Below, in pieces: positions 1-6,411 of a stretch of 26,025 nt of DNA. Every line of letters begins with the position of its first letter. The stretch's first letter is position 1. The notes under the pieces were generated by a model. That model worked only from the letters and a program-made list of their open reading frames with translations, was not told where the DNA came from and ran no database searches. Origin of the DNA: Bog-473 sp035551835 (GTDB lineage Bacteria > Actinomycetota > Acidimicrobiia > Acidimicrobiales > RAAP-2); assembly GCA_035551835.1 (NCBI GenBank), contig DASZMN010000129.1:1-26025 (forward strand). Direction: 5' to 3'. Made by a program: the position numbers and the translations under genes.

Positions 1-146
1 ATTACCTTCACGAGACCCAAGGGGTCAGTCGCGTTCAGCGGATCATCGCCCGTGAATACGTAAGGCTCACCTGTTTTTGCGACATCCGGGTCGATGCTCA
101 GGAACTGGTCCGTGCTCGGGTCGTAGTAGCGGTCGTAGACGACCCG
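1..146 (-). pseudogene. Rhs-repeat core fragment (5'-truncated relic, runs off left edge)
   Basis: Read on the minus strand from 146 to 3, this gives 48 codons with the hallmark end of an Rhs/YD-repeat core: YDRYYDPSTDQF, then FLSIDP, YVFTGDDPLNATDP and the closing DPLGL. In intact Rhs proteins this segment closes the beta-cage just before a variable C-terminal toxin, which would lie to the left of the window. Upstream, the frame stays open only to a TGA at 201-203 and contains no ATG, GTG or TTG, and the residues before YDRYY are not Rhs-like. I therefore read it as a relic that lost its 5' part. A frameshifted but longer gene is possible. Family assignment is confident; pseudogene status is moderately confident, because the part beyond the edge is unseen. 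Confidence 0.72.
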
Positions 147-334
147 TCGCGAACTGGGGCTCCTACATCGGCCCCTCGACAGTCGTCGCTCCGCTCCTTG
201 TCAACGAGTTTCTCGCGCCCTGCCGCGCGCCGGTGCTGATGCCTACTCGGCGGCTACTGCGACCAGTGGTGCCGCGGCTACTGGGGGGCTCTCGAGAGGC
301 TCGCGTGGGGACGACACAGCACCCGATTCGCAGG
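147..334. other. Non-coding or degenerate stretch between the Rhs relic and the HTH gene
   Basis: No convincing gene is present. One plus-strand frame is open across most of it, but the translation is Pro/Arg/Leu-rich with no recognisable motif, and it runs into the palindrome and the start of the next gene out of frame. It probably holds rearranged debris and the promoter region of the downstream HTH gene. Confidence 0.4.
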
Positions 335-351
335 TATATCATGGTGATATA
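335..351. promoter_or_regulatory. Perfect palindrome over the start codon: candidate operator and leaderless promoter
   Basis: TATATCA (335-341), TGG spacer, TGATATA (345-351) is a perfect 7-bp inverted repeat whose last base is the A of the ATG of the next gene. TATCAT at 337-342 fits a -10 hexamer and would place the transcription start at about 349-351, so the mRNA would be leaderless or nearly so; no Shine-Dalgarno is present. The geometry suggests autorepression by the DNA-binding protein encoded immediately downstream. The palindrome is seen directly; its function is inferred. Confidence 0.55.
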
Positions 352-758
352 TGACTCAGACTGAGCGCGAGATTCCGGCTGAGGAGGCTCGTCGGCAGCT
401 CATAGAAGCCGAGACCGAATACCAACACGCCCGGGCCGGCGACTACGTGGCGCTGCGCATTCGGGACGCCGCAATGGTCGAGGCCCATCGCGCCGGCCTG
501 TCGTCGCGCGAAATTGGCGAGCTCGTCGGCGATATGGGTCAGCCCAACGTTGTCAGGGCTCGACGCCGGGCCTTCACCAGAAGTGAAGTCATTCCAGATG
601 GCTTGCTCTCGCCCGTAGATGCGCTGCGAGACTCTGGAATGACTGCCCGAGACTTCATCTCCGCCGTGAGAACTGGTGAGATTCAAACAATCGACCTACC
701 CGGTGGCGTTCGCGCCTTTAGGGTTGAGGACATCAAGCGTAAGCGCGAAGCCAGCTGA
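351..758 (+). CDS. Small DNA-binding protein with two helix-turn-helix-like segments (hypothetical)
   Basis: 135 residues. Residues about 38-73 look like a compact HTH (AGLSSREIGELVG, then QPNVVRARRRA), of the kind seen in resolvase or sigma region 4-type domains. Residues about 90-131 (ALRDSGMTARDF to VRAFRVEDIKR) resemble an excisionase/MerR-like fold in which a specificity helix is followed by a short beta wing. The N-terminal 30 residues are charged and helical. The start at 351 is the only reasonable one, has no Shine-Dalgarno, and sits at the end of a perfect palindrome, suggesting leaderless translation and self-control. A 58-residue ORF follows after 15 nt. Codon use is less GC-biased than in the core genes to the right, consistent with horizontal origin. 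It could be an antitoxin, an excisionase-like factor or an orphan regulator; I do not recognise a named family. Confidence 0.72.
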   Translation: MTQTEREIPAEEARRQLIEAETEYQHARAGDYVALRIRDAAMVEAHRAGLSSREIGELVGDMGQPNVVRARRRAFTRSEVIPDGLLSPVDALRDSGMTARDFISAVRTGEIQTIDLPGGVRAFRVEDIKRKREAS

Positions 759-773
759 GCAGTTCGCCATCTG

Positions 774-950
774 ATGTCCACCGGAGCGGATGGACCTGTT
801 CATTTCAGCCTTGAGGAGATCATCGCAATCGTCGAGGATCTCGTACGAATCGCGGACGGCCTTCGACATGACGATCATGAGGTCGACGCCTATCTGATTG
901 ATTTGGTGGTTAACCGCATTCTCGATCGGGCGTTCGGAGGAGATCGGTAA
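774..950 (+). CDS. 58-residue acidic hypothetical protein downstream of the HTH gene
   Basis: The frame runs from ATG at 774 to TAA at 948-950 and encodes 58 residues, beginning MSTGADGPVHFSLEEII and ending LDRAFGGDR. It is rich in Asp, Glu, Ile, Val and Leu with heptad-like hydrophobic spacing, so it should be largely helical, and it has no membrane segment. It starts 15 nt after the stop of the HTH gene on the same strand, suggesting a two-gene transcript under the palindrome at 335-351. No strong Shine-Dalgarno precedes it. An acidic helical partner of a DNA-binding protein fits a toxin-antitoxin-like or regulator/co-factor pair, but no family is recognised and the function is unknown. Confidence 0.5.
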   Translation: MSTGADGPVHFSLEEIIAIVEDLVRIADGLRHDDHEVDAYLIDLVVNRILDRAFGGDR

Positions 951-1025
951 GGGGCTACTTCTGCAATCGGTCGCTGCACAAACATTTATGAGTGAGACAC
1001 AGCTCTTGCTATAACCGGCAGTGAC

Positions 1026-1139
1026 ATGATTGCGGACAATGATTCAGGGTGTCCGAGATGTCATCAACGGAGTTTCAAAGACTACCGATGGTCTACGTCC
1101 GTCACCGCCACTGCCCCCGCGCCAAGACCAACAAAATAG
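1026..1139 (+). CDS. Possible 37-residue peptide with a CPRC knuckle (doubtful)
   Basis: ATG at 1026 opens a 37-codon frame ending at TAG 1137-1139. It contains CPRCHQRSF near the N-terminus, which resembles half of a zinc ribbon, followed by a Thr/Ala/Pro-rich tail. There is no Shine-Dalgarno, and only one CxxC is present. It may be the 5' remnant of a larger gene cut at about 1140, or chance. It lies in the otherwise gene-free interval 951-1148, where I see nothing else. Confidence 0.18.
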   Translation: MIADNDSGCPRCHQRSFKDYRWSTSVTATAPAPRPTK

Positions 1140-1148
1140 GGAGCGCAA

Positions 1149-1463
1149 CTAAAATTCTCGCAATGTCTTGCCATCTGCATAGACCACACACTTCTGCGGA
1201 AGGAAGCCTCCTAATGCTCTTTTCCGGGTCTTTTCGATCACCACGATGTGTTTCTCTCGGTCCCCTACTTCAAATGAATATCGCTTAGTTGTCGACAAGC
1301 TGAGCATTTCAAATCGACGAACTACGGGTCTACCATCGACCGAAATACAAAGATTCCCGATGGATTGGTTGAAACGGAACCGGATATGGTGTTTCTCGGA
1401 CTCACCGACCTCAAACTCAAATTCTTTTACCGCGGAACTCCAAAACGCTGTTTTGTTTGGCAT
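1149..1463 (-). CDS. Conserved-looking 104-residue protein with an internally duplicated FEVG..EKH..DG motif
   Basis: The start is set at ATG 1463 because GGGAGG lies 8 nt upstream; the in-frame ATG at 1481 lacks such a site and would add six residues (MREADG). The protein has two similar halves: FEFEVGESEKHHI (residues 16-27) leading to VDG (42-44), and FEVGDREKHIV (64-74) leading to ADG (96-98). Alternating hydrophobic residues predict a beta-rich fold, and the layout recalls FAIM-like double beta domains, though that is only a resemblance. There is no signal peptide or membrane segment. The upstream frame ends 4 nt before this ATG and contains this gene's ribosome site, so the two were translated together. 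If the upstream piece was a toxin-like protein, this could be its immunity or chaperone partner; that is inference. The gene is less GC-rich than the core genes. Confidence 0.65.
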   Translation of the reverse strand: MPNKTAFWSSAVKEFEFEVGESEKHHIRFRFNQSIGNLCISVDGRPVVRRFEMLSLSTTKRYSFEVGDREKHIVVIEKTRKRALGGFLPQKCVVYADGKTLREF

Positions 1464-1467
1464 TCCA

Positions 1468-1788
1468 TCAGCCTCCCTCATTGCCGGAGCCGCTTAAGGC
1501 TTGATCGAACGGAAATGCCAAGAGCCCCCCGTTTGCTGCAGCATGCAGGGCGCCGCTAGCGGTATCCGGACCCGGCCCGTTCAAATAGTCAGCCGCTCCA
1601 ACAAGGCCTCCGGTGCCCACAGTAATAGAAGCAGATCGAATTCCAACCCCATAAAGCTCTGTCGCGGATCCGCCGACGCCACCTATCACGGCGCCTTCGG
1701 TTGTGGCTGCGACAGCACCGAGGACGGATCGATGTTGGCGGTCGAATGCGACCGTTGGTCTACGCCCCGTGAGGTGGCCCCTCGGCTG
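1468..1788 (-). pseudogene. 3' fragment of a Gly/Ala-rich protein gene, 5' end lost
   Basis: The frame is open from 1788 to the TGA at 1470-1468 (about 106 codons), with an in-frame TGA at 1791-1789. The only internal start of note is a GTG at 1689. The translation is Gly/Ala/Ser-rich (VLGAVAATTEGAVIGG, ASITVGTGGLVGAADYL, GALHAAANGG), a composition typical of the linker region before or within C-terminal domains of large secreted or polymorphic-toxin-type proteins. Its end is tightly coupled to the 104-residue gene downstream, which argues that the frame is real coding sequence. The missing 5' part and the recombinase gene starting about 100 nt away suggest truncation by recombination. Which large family it came from cannot be told. 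Confidence 0.42.
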
Positions 1789-1892
1789 TCATGCTGAGCG
1801 GCGGGAGCGCCTGAAGACACTGGTGACGCCCAGGCGGCCGAGGATTCTCCTGGCCTGCGCTCTCCGCCCGGCGTCTGGAAGGTGCGAACCCC

Positions 1893-2882
1893 ATGACGAG
1901 CTTTGCAAGTGAAATCGAGCGGTACCTGAGTTGGATGACCGTCCACAACTACGCCGCCACAACTGTTGAGAATCGCCGACGGTACCTCGGCTACTTCCGA
2001 TGCTTTGCAGCTGATCTGGGGATCGAGAGGTCTTCTGACGTCACCTACGAGCTTGTGGTCTCTTACCAAGAAGGGCTCCACGCCTATCGCAAGGCTGACG
2101 GCGAGCCGCTGTCCATCGCCACGCAGGTCCAGCGGCTCATTCCGATCACCCAGTTCTTCACCTGGCTGCGGCGTCAACAGAAGATCGGCCAGAACCCCAC
2201 GGCAGATCTGTTGATGCCGCGGCCCGATCGCCAACTACCAGAGGCCACCTTGAGCCAGAGCGAGATGTCTCGGCTCATGTGCGCACCCGACGTGACCAAG
2301 CCTCTTGGCCTGCGGGACAGGGCGCTCTTGGAGGTCTTCTACTCGAGCGCCCTTCGACGCAGCGAGTTGATCGGGCTACGGGTCAGGGACGTGGACTTCG
2401 AGCGCGGCACGCTCTTCGTCCATCGGGGCAAGGGAGCCAAGGACCGCCACGTCCCCATCGGCGAGCGGGCCCTCTTCTGGGTACGGCTCTATCTCGGAAT
2501 GGTCCGCCCGCTGTTCGACACGGCAGAGTCGAGCGACACACTCTTCATTTCCTCGGTTGGGACGCCGATCTGCGCCGATTGGCTCTGCCGCAAGGTCCGC
2601 TCCTATCTCGGGCGGGCAAATATCAACAAGCGAGGGAGCTGCCACCTCTTGCGCCACAGCGTGGCCACCCTGATGCTCGAAGGCGGCGCGGACATCCGCT
2701 ATGTGGCGGAGATGCTGGGGCATGCGAGACTCGAGACGACGCAGCGCTACACGCGAGTCAGTATCGACCGCCTCCGTGCTGTCCACGCCAGCTGTCACCC
2801 CGCCGCAGGACTGAACGTTGCACTTGCGTCCGAGCTCTGCGCTCTGTTGCCCGAGGCGACCGATGGTCTCAAGCTGGGCTGA
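1893..2882 (+). CDS. Tyrosine recombinase / integrase (XerC/D-like), intact
   Basis: 329 residues with an N-terminal SAM-like core-binding domain (about 1-105) and a catalytic domain (about 120-300). The full active-site set is visible: Arg155 in SALRRSEL, Lys180 in HRGKGAK, His251 and Arg254 in HLLRH, His277 in MLGHARL and the nucleophile Tyr286 in TTQRYTRVS. The start at 1893 has GGAAGGTG about 8 nt upstream. The tail after the nucleophile (SIDRLRAVHASCHPAA) is like that of recombinases carried by some IS91-type and related mobile elements, so it is probably element-borne rather than the housekeeping XerC or XerD; that is inference from memory of the family. No transposase partner, direct repeat or tRNA attachment site is visible next to it. 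It sits between the disrupted genes on the left and the respiratory operon on the right. Confidence 0.9.
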   Translation: MTSFASEIERYLSWMTVHNYAATTVENRRRYLGYFRCFAADLGIERSSDVTYELVVSYQEGLHAYRKADGEPLSIATQVQRLIPITQFFTWLRRQQKIGQNPTADLLMPRPDRQLPEATLSQSEMSRLMCAPDVTKPLGLRDRALLEVFYSSALRRSELIGLRVRDVDFERGTLFVHRGKGAKDRHVPIGERALFWVRLYLGMVRPLFDTAESSDTLFISSVGTPICADWLCRKVRSYLGRANINKRGSCHLLRHSVATLMLEGGADIRYVAEMLGHARLETTQRYTRVSIDRLRAVHASCHPAAGLNVALASELCALLPEATDGLKLG

Positions 2883-2993
2883 GCGCCGGACGGTCGGCGG
2901 CTAGTCGGACCCGGCGTGTTCGTCAACGTTGGAGGCCCAGAGCTCCGCTGCGAATCCGGACTGGTTTCTCGCGCCCAACCTGTCTCCCGTTGC

Positions 2994-3881
2994 CTAGGCG
3001 ACGGGCGGCAGCCCCATCGGGTTGGGGAACGGCAGCACCCCGCTGGCCACGATCTCACGTGCGCACGCCACCAGTGCCCCGTGGAGATCGGCCAGGGCCG
3101 CGTCCCCAAGCCCGGCGAACGGAGCTGCGGCCAGCCGATCGGTCTGCTCTTCGATCGACGCGTGCAGCGTCCGCCCGGCATCGGTGGCGCGGCCGTCGAC
3201 GTGCAGCAGCCCGCGAGCGGCCAGACCCGTCGAGGCTCGCTCCCACTCCTCCTCGCTCCAGCCACGGTTGTCCCGTAAGAGCTCGGGCGGCACCGCCTTC
3301 GTCCCCACCGCGAGCAGGTTGGCGTCAATTCCTCCCGCGCCGTGCGCGACGAGGGCCGCCACGTGCCCGTCGCCACGGTGTTCGCGCAACGTGGTGCAGG
3401 CCTGCCAGGCCTCGGCCATCCCCCCGGTGCCGAGGGCGGTGCCGATGGCCGGCCAGAGACCCAGGTTGGCGGCGGCCATGACCCGGCCGGCGCCGACGCA
3501 GCCGGCGCAGGCGCGCCGGAGCAGCGGCAGGGCGGCCACCAGGTTCGAGCGCGCCGTCGCGCTGCACGCCTCCCCCAGCGCCTCCGACGCGGCGATCGCA
3601 CGCACGCGACACAGGGTCAGCGGCGCCACGGTGTCCCAGCATCCGGGCACCGCCCTGGCCACCATCGCGGGATGGAAGTTGTAGAACGCCGCGGCCACCG
3701 GGCCGGCGCCGACGCGACCGAGCGGAGCGGCCCGACCGGCGAAGTAGCCCGTCCAGAATCCCCTCAGCCCGGCCTCCCGCAGCGCAGCCCGGCAGCCGGG
3801 GTCGAAGTAGGTAACGGCGTGGACGGTTTCGAGGGCGACCCAGAGATCCCGGGCGCCGGGCCGGTGGACCGGCTGACTCAG
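2994..3881 (-). CDS. SCO6745-family protein with a probable CTG start overlapping the qcrB stop
   Basis: A 295-residue soluble protein of the SCO6745 family. Family hallmarks are LETVHAVTYF (17-26), GFWTGYFAGRAAPLG (41-55), FYNFHPAMVARA (66-77), LREHRGDGHVAAL (165-177) and a winged-helix-like RGWSEEEW segment (206-213). These proteins occur in actinobacteria and are poorly characterised; they resemble winged-helix proteins such as SalK. The frame has no ATG, GTG or TTG near the expected N-terminus. The nearest upstream one is TTG at 4175, deep inside qcrB, and the translation from there is Arg/Gly-rich shadow sequence. CTG at 3881-3879 forms a 4-nt CTGA overlap with the qcrB TGA and gives the usual family N-terminus, about 12 residues before LW. 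I therefore choose it as a translationally coupled non-canonical start. The gene ends the respiratory operon, but a respiratory role is not shown. Confidence 0.82.
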   Translation of the reverse strand: MSQPVHRPGARDLWVALETVHAVTYFDPGCRAALREAGLRGFWTGYFAGRAAPLGRVGAGPVAAAFYNFHPAMVARAVPGCWDTVAPLTLCRVRAIAASEALGEACSATARSNLVAALPLLRRACAGCVGAGRVMAAANLGLWPAIGTALGTGGMAEAWQACTTLREHRGDGHVAALVAHGAGGIDANLLAVGTKAVPPELLRDNRGWSEEEWERASTGLAARGLLHVDGRATDAGRTLHASIEEQTDRLAAAPFAGLGDAALADLHGALVACAREIVASGVLPFPNPMGLPPVA

Positions 3882-5443
3882 CGGGTGACCTGGCGCATGC
3901 CTGTGGGCGACGGCTCCGCCTGGCGCCCGTCCCCGTTGCCCAGCGGCTCGATGTCGATGCGCACCGGCACCGGCTCGGGGTCGATCTCCACGTGCTCGTC
4001 GTCCGGGCGTGGCGCCGACGGGACAGTCGAGTACTCGCCCTGTTCCGAACGCCGCACGATGACGGCCCGCTTGCGCTTGCCGATCCCGTGGACGCCCTGC
4101 ATCTCTCTGCACAGCTCGTAGGTCACCCAGGCCGCTATCGCCGGCACGACGAATATCGCGATCCGGAAGAACCAAAGTGTCGCGTTGAGTGAGACATGGA
4201 AGAAGTTGGCCAGGACGTCGGTGGAACTGGCCGCAAACAGCGTGAACATGAACGTGAACATGGCCACGCCGGCCGCGGTGCGTTTGGGTCTGTCACGGGG
4301 CCGATCGAGCAGGTTGTGCATTGCATGATCACCGGTGATCCTGCGTTCCAACCCCGGATACAAGAGCCACAGGGTGATCAGCAGCGTCGGGAAGAGGACC
4401 GAGGGAAGGAAGACCTCGAGCGGCACGGTATGGCCGAAGCCGGCGAACTCCCAGGACGGCATGATGCGAAGGGCACCGTCGAGCATGCCCATGTACCAGT
4501 CCGGCTGCACCGCGTACGAGATCTTCGACGGCTCGTACGAGCCGAACTGCCAGATCGGGTTGATCTGGGCGAAGGCACCGAGCAGCGCCGTCACCCCGGT
4601 CACCATGAAGAGGAACCCGGTCGTCTTGGCCATGAAGGTCGGGAACATCGGCGAGCCGACCACGTTGTCCTCGGTGCGACCTTCGCTGGCGAACTGCGTG
4701 TGCTTCTGGCGCACCAAGAGCGCGAGGTGCACGGTGATCAGACCCAGCAAGACGAGCGGGATGATCAGGACGTGGATGATGAAGAACCGCGGAATGATGC
4801 TGCCATCACCCGGGAATTGGCCACCCCAGAGAAACGAGACCATGTAGCTGCCGATGAAGGGCTGGGATTCGGCGATGGAGTAGCCGATGCGGAGCCCGGT
4901 GCCCGAGATGAGGTCGTCGGGGAGCGAGTAGCCAATGAATCCCTCGAGGACCGCCAGGACCAGCATGAAGATGCCGATGGTCCAGTTGAGCTCGCGCGGC
5001 TTGCGGAAGGCACCCGTGAAGAAGATTCGGGCCATGTGCACGATGATGGAACCGACGAAGATGTCCGCCGCCCAGTGGTGCATCTGGCGGATCAGCAGCC
5101 CGCCCCGCACGCTGAACGAGATGTTGACCGTCGACTGGTAGGCCTCCGAGACCCGCTGGCCGCGCAGGGGCGCGTAGGCGCCGTGGTAGATGACCTGGCT
5201 GGCCGACGGGACAAAGAAGAGCGCGAGGAAGATTCCGGTCGCGATCAGCACGACGAACGAGTACAACGCGATCTCGCCCAGCATGAAGGACCAATGGTCC
5301 GGGAAGATCTTGTCGAGGAAGATCCGCCCGCCCTTGGCGACGCCGAACCGCTCGTCGAGCTCGTCGACGACCTTGGAGACCTGGCCGTACGGGCCCATGG
5401 CCTGCTTCGTGCTGCGCTTCGTCCTGGTCGCGCTGTCGGTCAT
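3878..5443 (-). CDS. qcrB: Cytochrome b subunit of the cytochrome bcc complex
   Basis: 521 residues, membrane-embedded. It is the quinol-oxidising and -reducing subunit of complex III in actinobacteria. The heme b ligand pairs are visible: His122 or 123 with His136, and His224 with His239, in transmembrane helices. The Qo-site motif is PDWY (314-317), the form related to PEWY. About eight helices are followed by a charged cytosolic tail of roughly 85 residues (from about 437) rich in Arg, Glu and Pro, as in other actinobacterial QcrB. ATG at 5443 overlaps the qcrA stop by 4 nt (ATGA), and its own TGA overlaps the CTG proposed for the next gene. All four downstream operon junctions are this tight, implying one transcript and coupled translation. 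Confidence 0.96.
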   Translation of the reverse strand: MTDSATRTKRSTKQAMGPYGQVSKVVDELDERFGVAKGGRIFLDKIFPDHWSFMLGEIALYSFVVLIATGIFLALFFVPSASQVIYHGAYAPLRGQRVSEAYQSTVNISFSVRGGLLIRQMHHWAADIFVGSIIVHMARIFFTGAFRKPRELNWTIGIFMLVLAVLEGFIGYSLPDDLISGTGLRIGYSIAESQPFIGSYMVSFLWGGQFPGDGSIIPRFFIIHVLIIPLVLLGLITVHLALLVRQKHTQFASEGRTEDNVVGSPMFPTFMAKTTGFLFMVTGVTALLGAFAQINPIWQFGSYEPSKISYAVQPDWYMGMLDGALRIMPSWEFAGFGHTVPLEVFLPSVLFPTLLITLWLLYPGLERRITGDHAMHNLLDRPRDRPKRTAAGVAMFTFMFTLFAASSTDVLANFFHVSLNATLWFFRIAIFVVPAIAAWVTYELCREMQGVHGIGKRKRAVIVRRSEQGEYSTVPSAPRPDDEHVEIDPEPVPVRIDIEPLGNGDGRQAEPSPTGMRQVTR

Positions 5444-6411
5444 GTGGTCCGCTCGAAGAATCCGGGTCCGAGGGGCTGATCATACGTCGCCGTGGCGATG
5501 AGATACCCCTGGTCGTTGTAGCCGAGCGGCAGCTGGGGCAGCGGCCGCGGCGCCGGTCCGAATTGGGGGACCGCGCCGTTGCGGACGTTGAACATGGACT
5601 GGTGGCACGGGCACACCAACACCTCGAGCTCTTGCTCGTAGAGACCGACCGGGCAACCCAGGTGCGTGCACACCTTGGAGTACGCCACGTACCCGTCGGG
5701 TGTCCAGGTCTCCCGCCCCGGCATGGTCGTGAAGGGTTCGTGCGAGAGTCGGATCAGGACAGTCTGGTCCGTGGCCAGCCCTTGGTCCGTGAAGGTCACC
5801 TGCCCGTCCTCCATGCGCATCTGATTGCGCGGGTAAACGGTCATGATGCCGCCGATCACGAGGGTGTCGCGGCGCACGGGCCGGCCGTTGGAGTCGACGA
5901 GCACGGAACCGGCGGTCCATTGGTTGACGTCGAGCTCGTCTTTGGGCAGCGGGCCCAGGGAGCGGATCAAGGGGAAGGCGGCCACAATCCCGAAGATCCC
6001 CGCACCGGCGGCAAACAGCCCTCCGAGCACCTTGCGCCGCCTGACCACCACGGCCGAGCGCTCGACCAGGGCGGCCGACATCGCGTTGCGCTCGTCGGGG
6101 GTCGAGGCCAGCACGTGGCGCTCCTCGACGAACGGTCCCTGGGGCATGAGGTACTTGCCCCAGGCGGTGAGTCCGAAGCCGAGAGCGAACAGGCCGCCCC
6201 CGAGCGCGCCGCCGAACGTCCACGCGTTCCAGTTCTGCCAGTAGGCCGCGCCGGCCAGGCCGAAGAAGATCATGGCCACGACGAGAATCAGGGCGATGAT
6301 GTTCTCCACTCGCTTGGGGTGCCGGGCGGCGTCGCTCATGTGCGGATCGCTCAGCGCCGCGATCGGCATCGGGACCCGGGTGCGCGAGGGCTGGTGGTCG
6401 GCGTCGCTCAT
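5440..6411 (-). CDS. qcrA: Rieske iron-sulfur subunit of the cytochrome bcc complex
   Basis: 323 residues. The [2Fe-2S] ligands are in C248-T-H250-L-G-C253 and C267-P-C269-H270, where Cys248, His250, Cys267 and His270 bind the cluster and Cys253 and Cys269 form the disulfide. Three hydrophobic segments (about 39-58, 66-85 and 128-147) precede the Rieske domain, the three-helix arrangement of actinobacterial QcrA. An Arg-Arg-Arg stretch (124-126) precedes the third helix, consistent with Tat-assisted insertion of the Rieske domain. Start ATG 6411 overlaps the qcrC stop by 4 nt. A second in-frame ATG at residue 25 is a possible alternative start. It transfers electrons from quinol at QcrB to the cytochrome c hemes of QcrC. 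Confidence 0.96.
   Translation of the reverse strand: MSDADHQPSRTRVPMPIAALSDPHMSDAARHPKRVENIIALILVVAMIFFGLAGAAYWQNWNAWTFGGALGGGLFALGFGLTAWGKYLMPQGPFVEERHVLASTPDERNAMSAALVERSAVVVRRRKVLGGLFAAGAGIFGIVAAFPLIRSLGPLPKDELDVNQWTAGSVLVDSNGRPVRRDTLVIGGIMTVYPRNQMRMEDGQVTFTDQGLATDQTVLIRLSHEPFTTMPGRETWTPDGYVAYSKVCTHLGCPVGLYEQELEVLVCPCHQSMFNVRNGAVPQFGPAPRPLPQLPLGYNDQGYLIATATYDQPLGPGFFERTT

Noticed and set aside
77..364. 95-codon plus-strand frame at the left end
   Set aside because: It is antisense to the Rhs relic, rich in Pro/Arg/Leu without motifs, and crosses the palindrome and HTH start out of frame.
1049..1288. 79-codon plus-strand frame
   Set aside because: More than half is antisense to the 104-residue gene, which has a good ribosome site and an internal repeat; this frame has neither.
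1795..1880. Imperfect inverted repeats before the recombinase (such as around CAGGCGGCCGAGG and CTCCTGGCCTG)
   Set aside because: Arms mismatch repeatedly and no matching copy is seen after the gene, so I could not support an element end or attachment site.
2987..3002. Small palindrome CGTTGCCTAGGCGACG at the end of the SCO6745-family gene as a terminator
   Set aside because: The loop would be only two bases and the stem includes a mismatch on one strand; no T-run follows.
2279..3481. 400-codon plus-strand frame across the recombinase end
   Set aside because: Arg/Pro/Ser-rich shadow of the recombinase and of the SCO6745-family gene in high-GC DNA; no domain visible.
4196..5479. 427-codon plus-strand frame opposite qcrB
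   Set aside because: Composition dominated by Glu, Asp, Arg, His and Val from reading membrane-protein codons backwards; qcrB on the other strand is certain.
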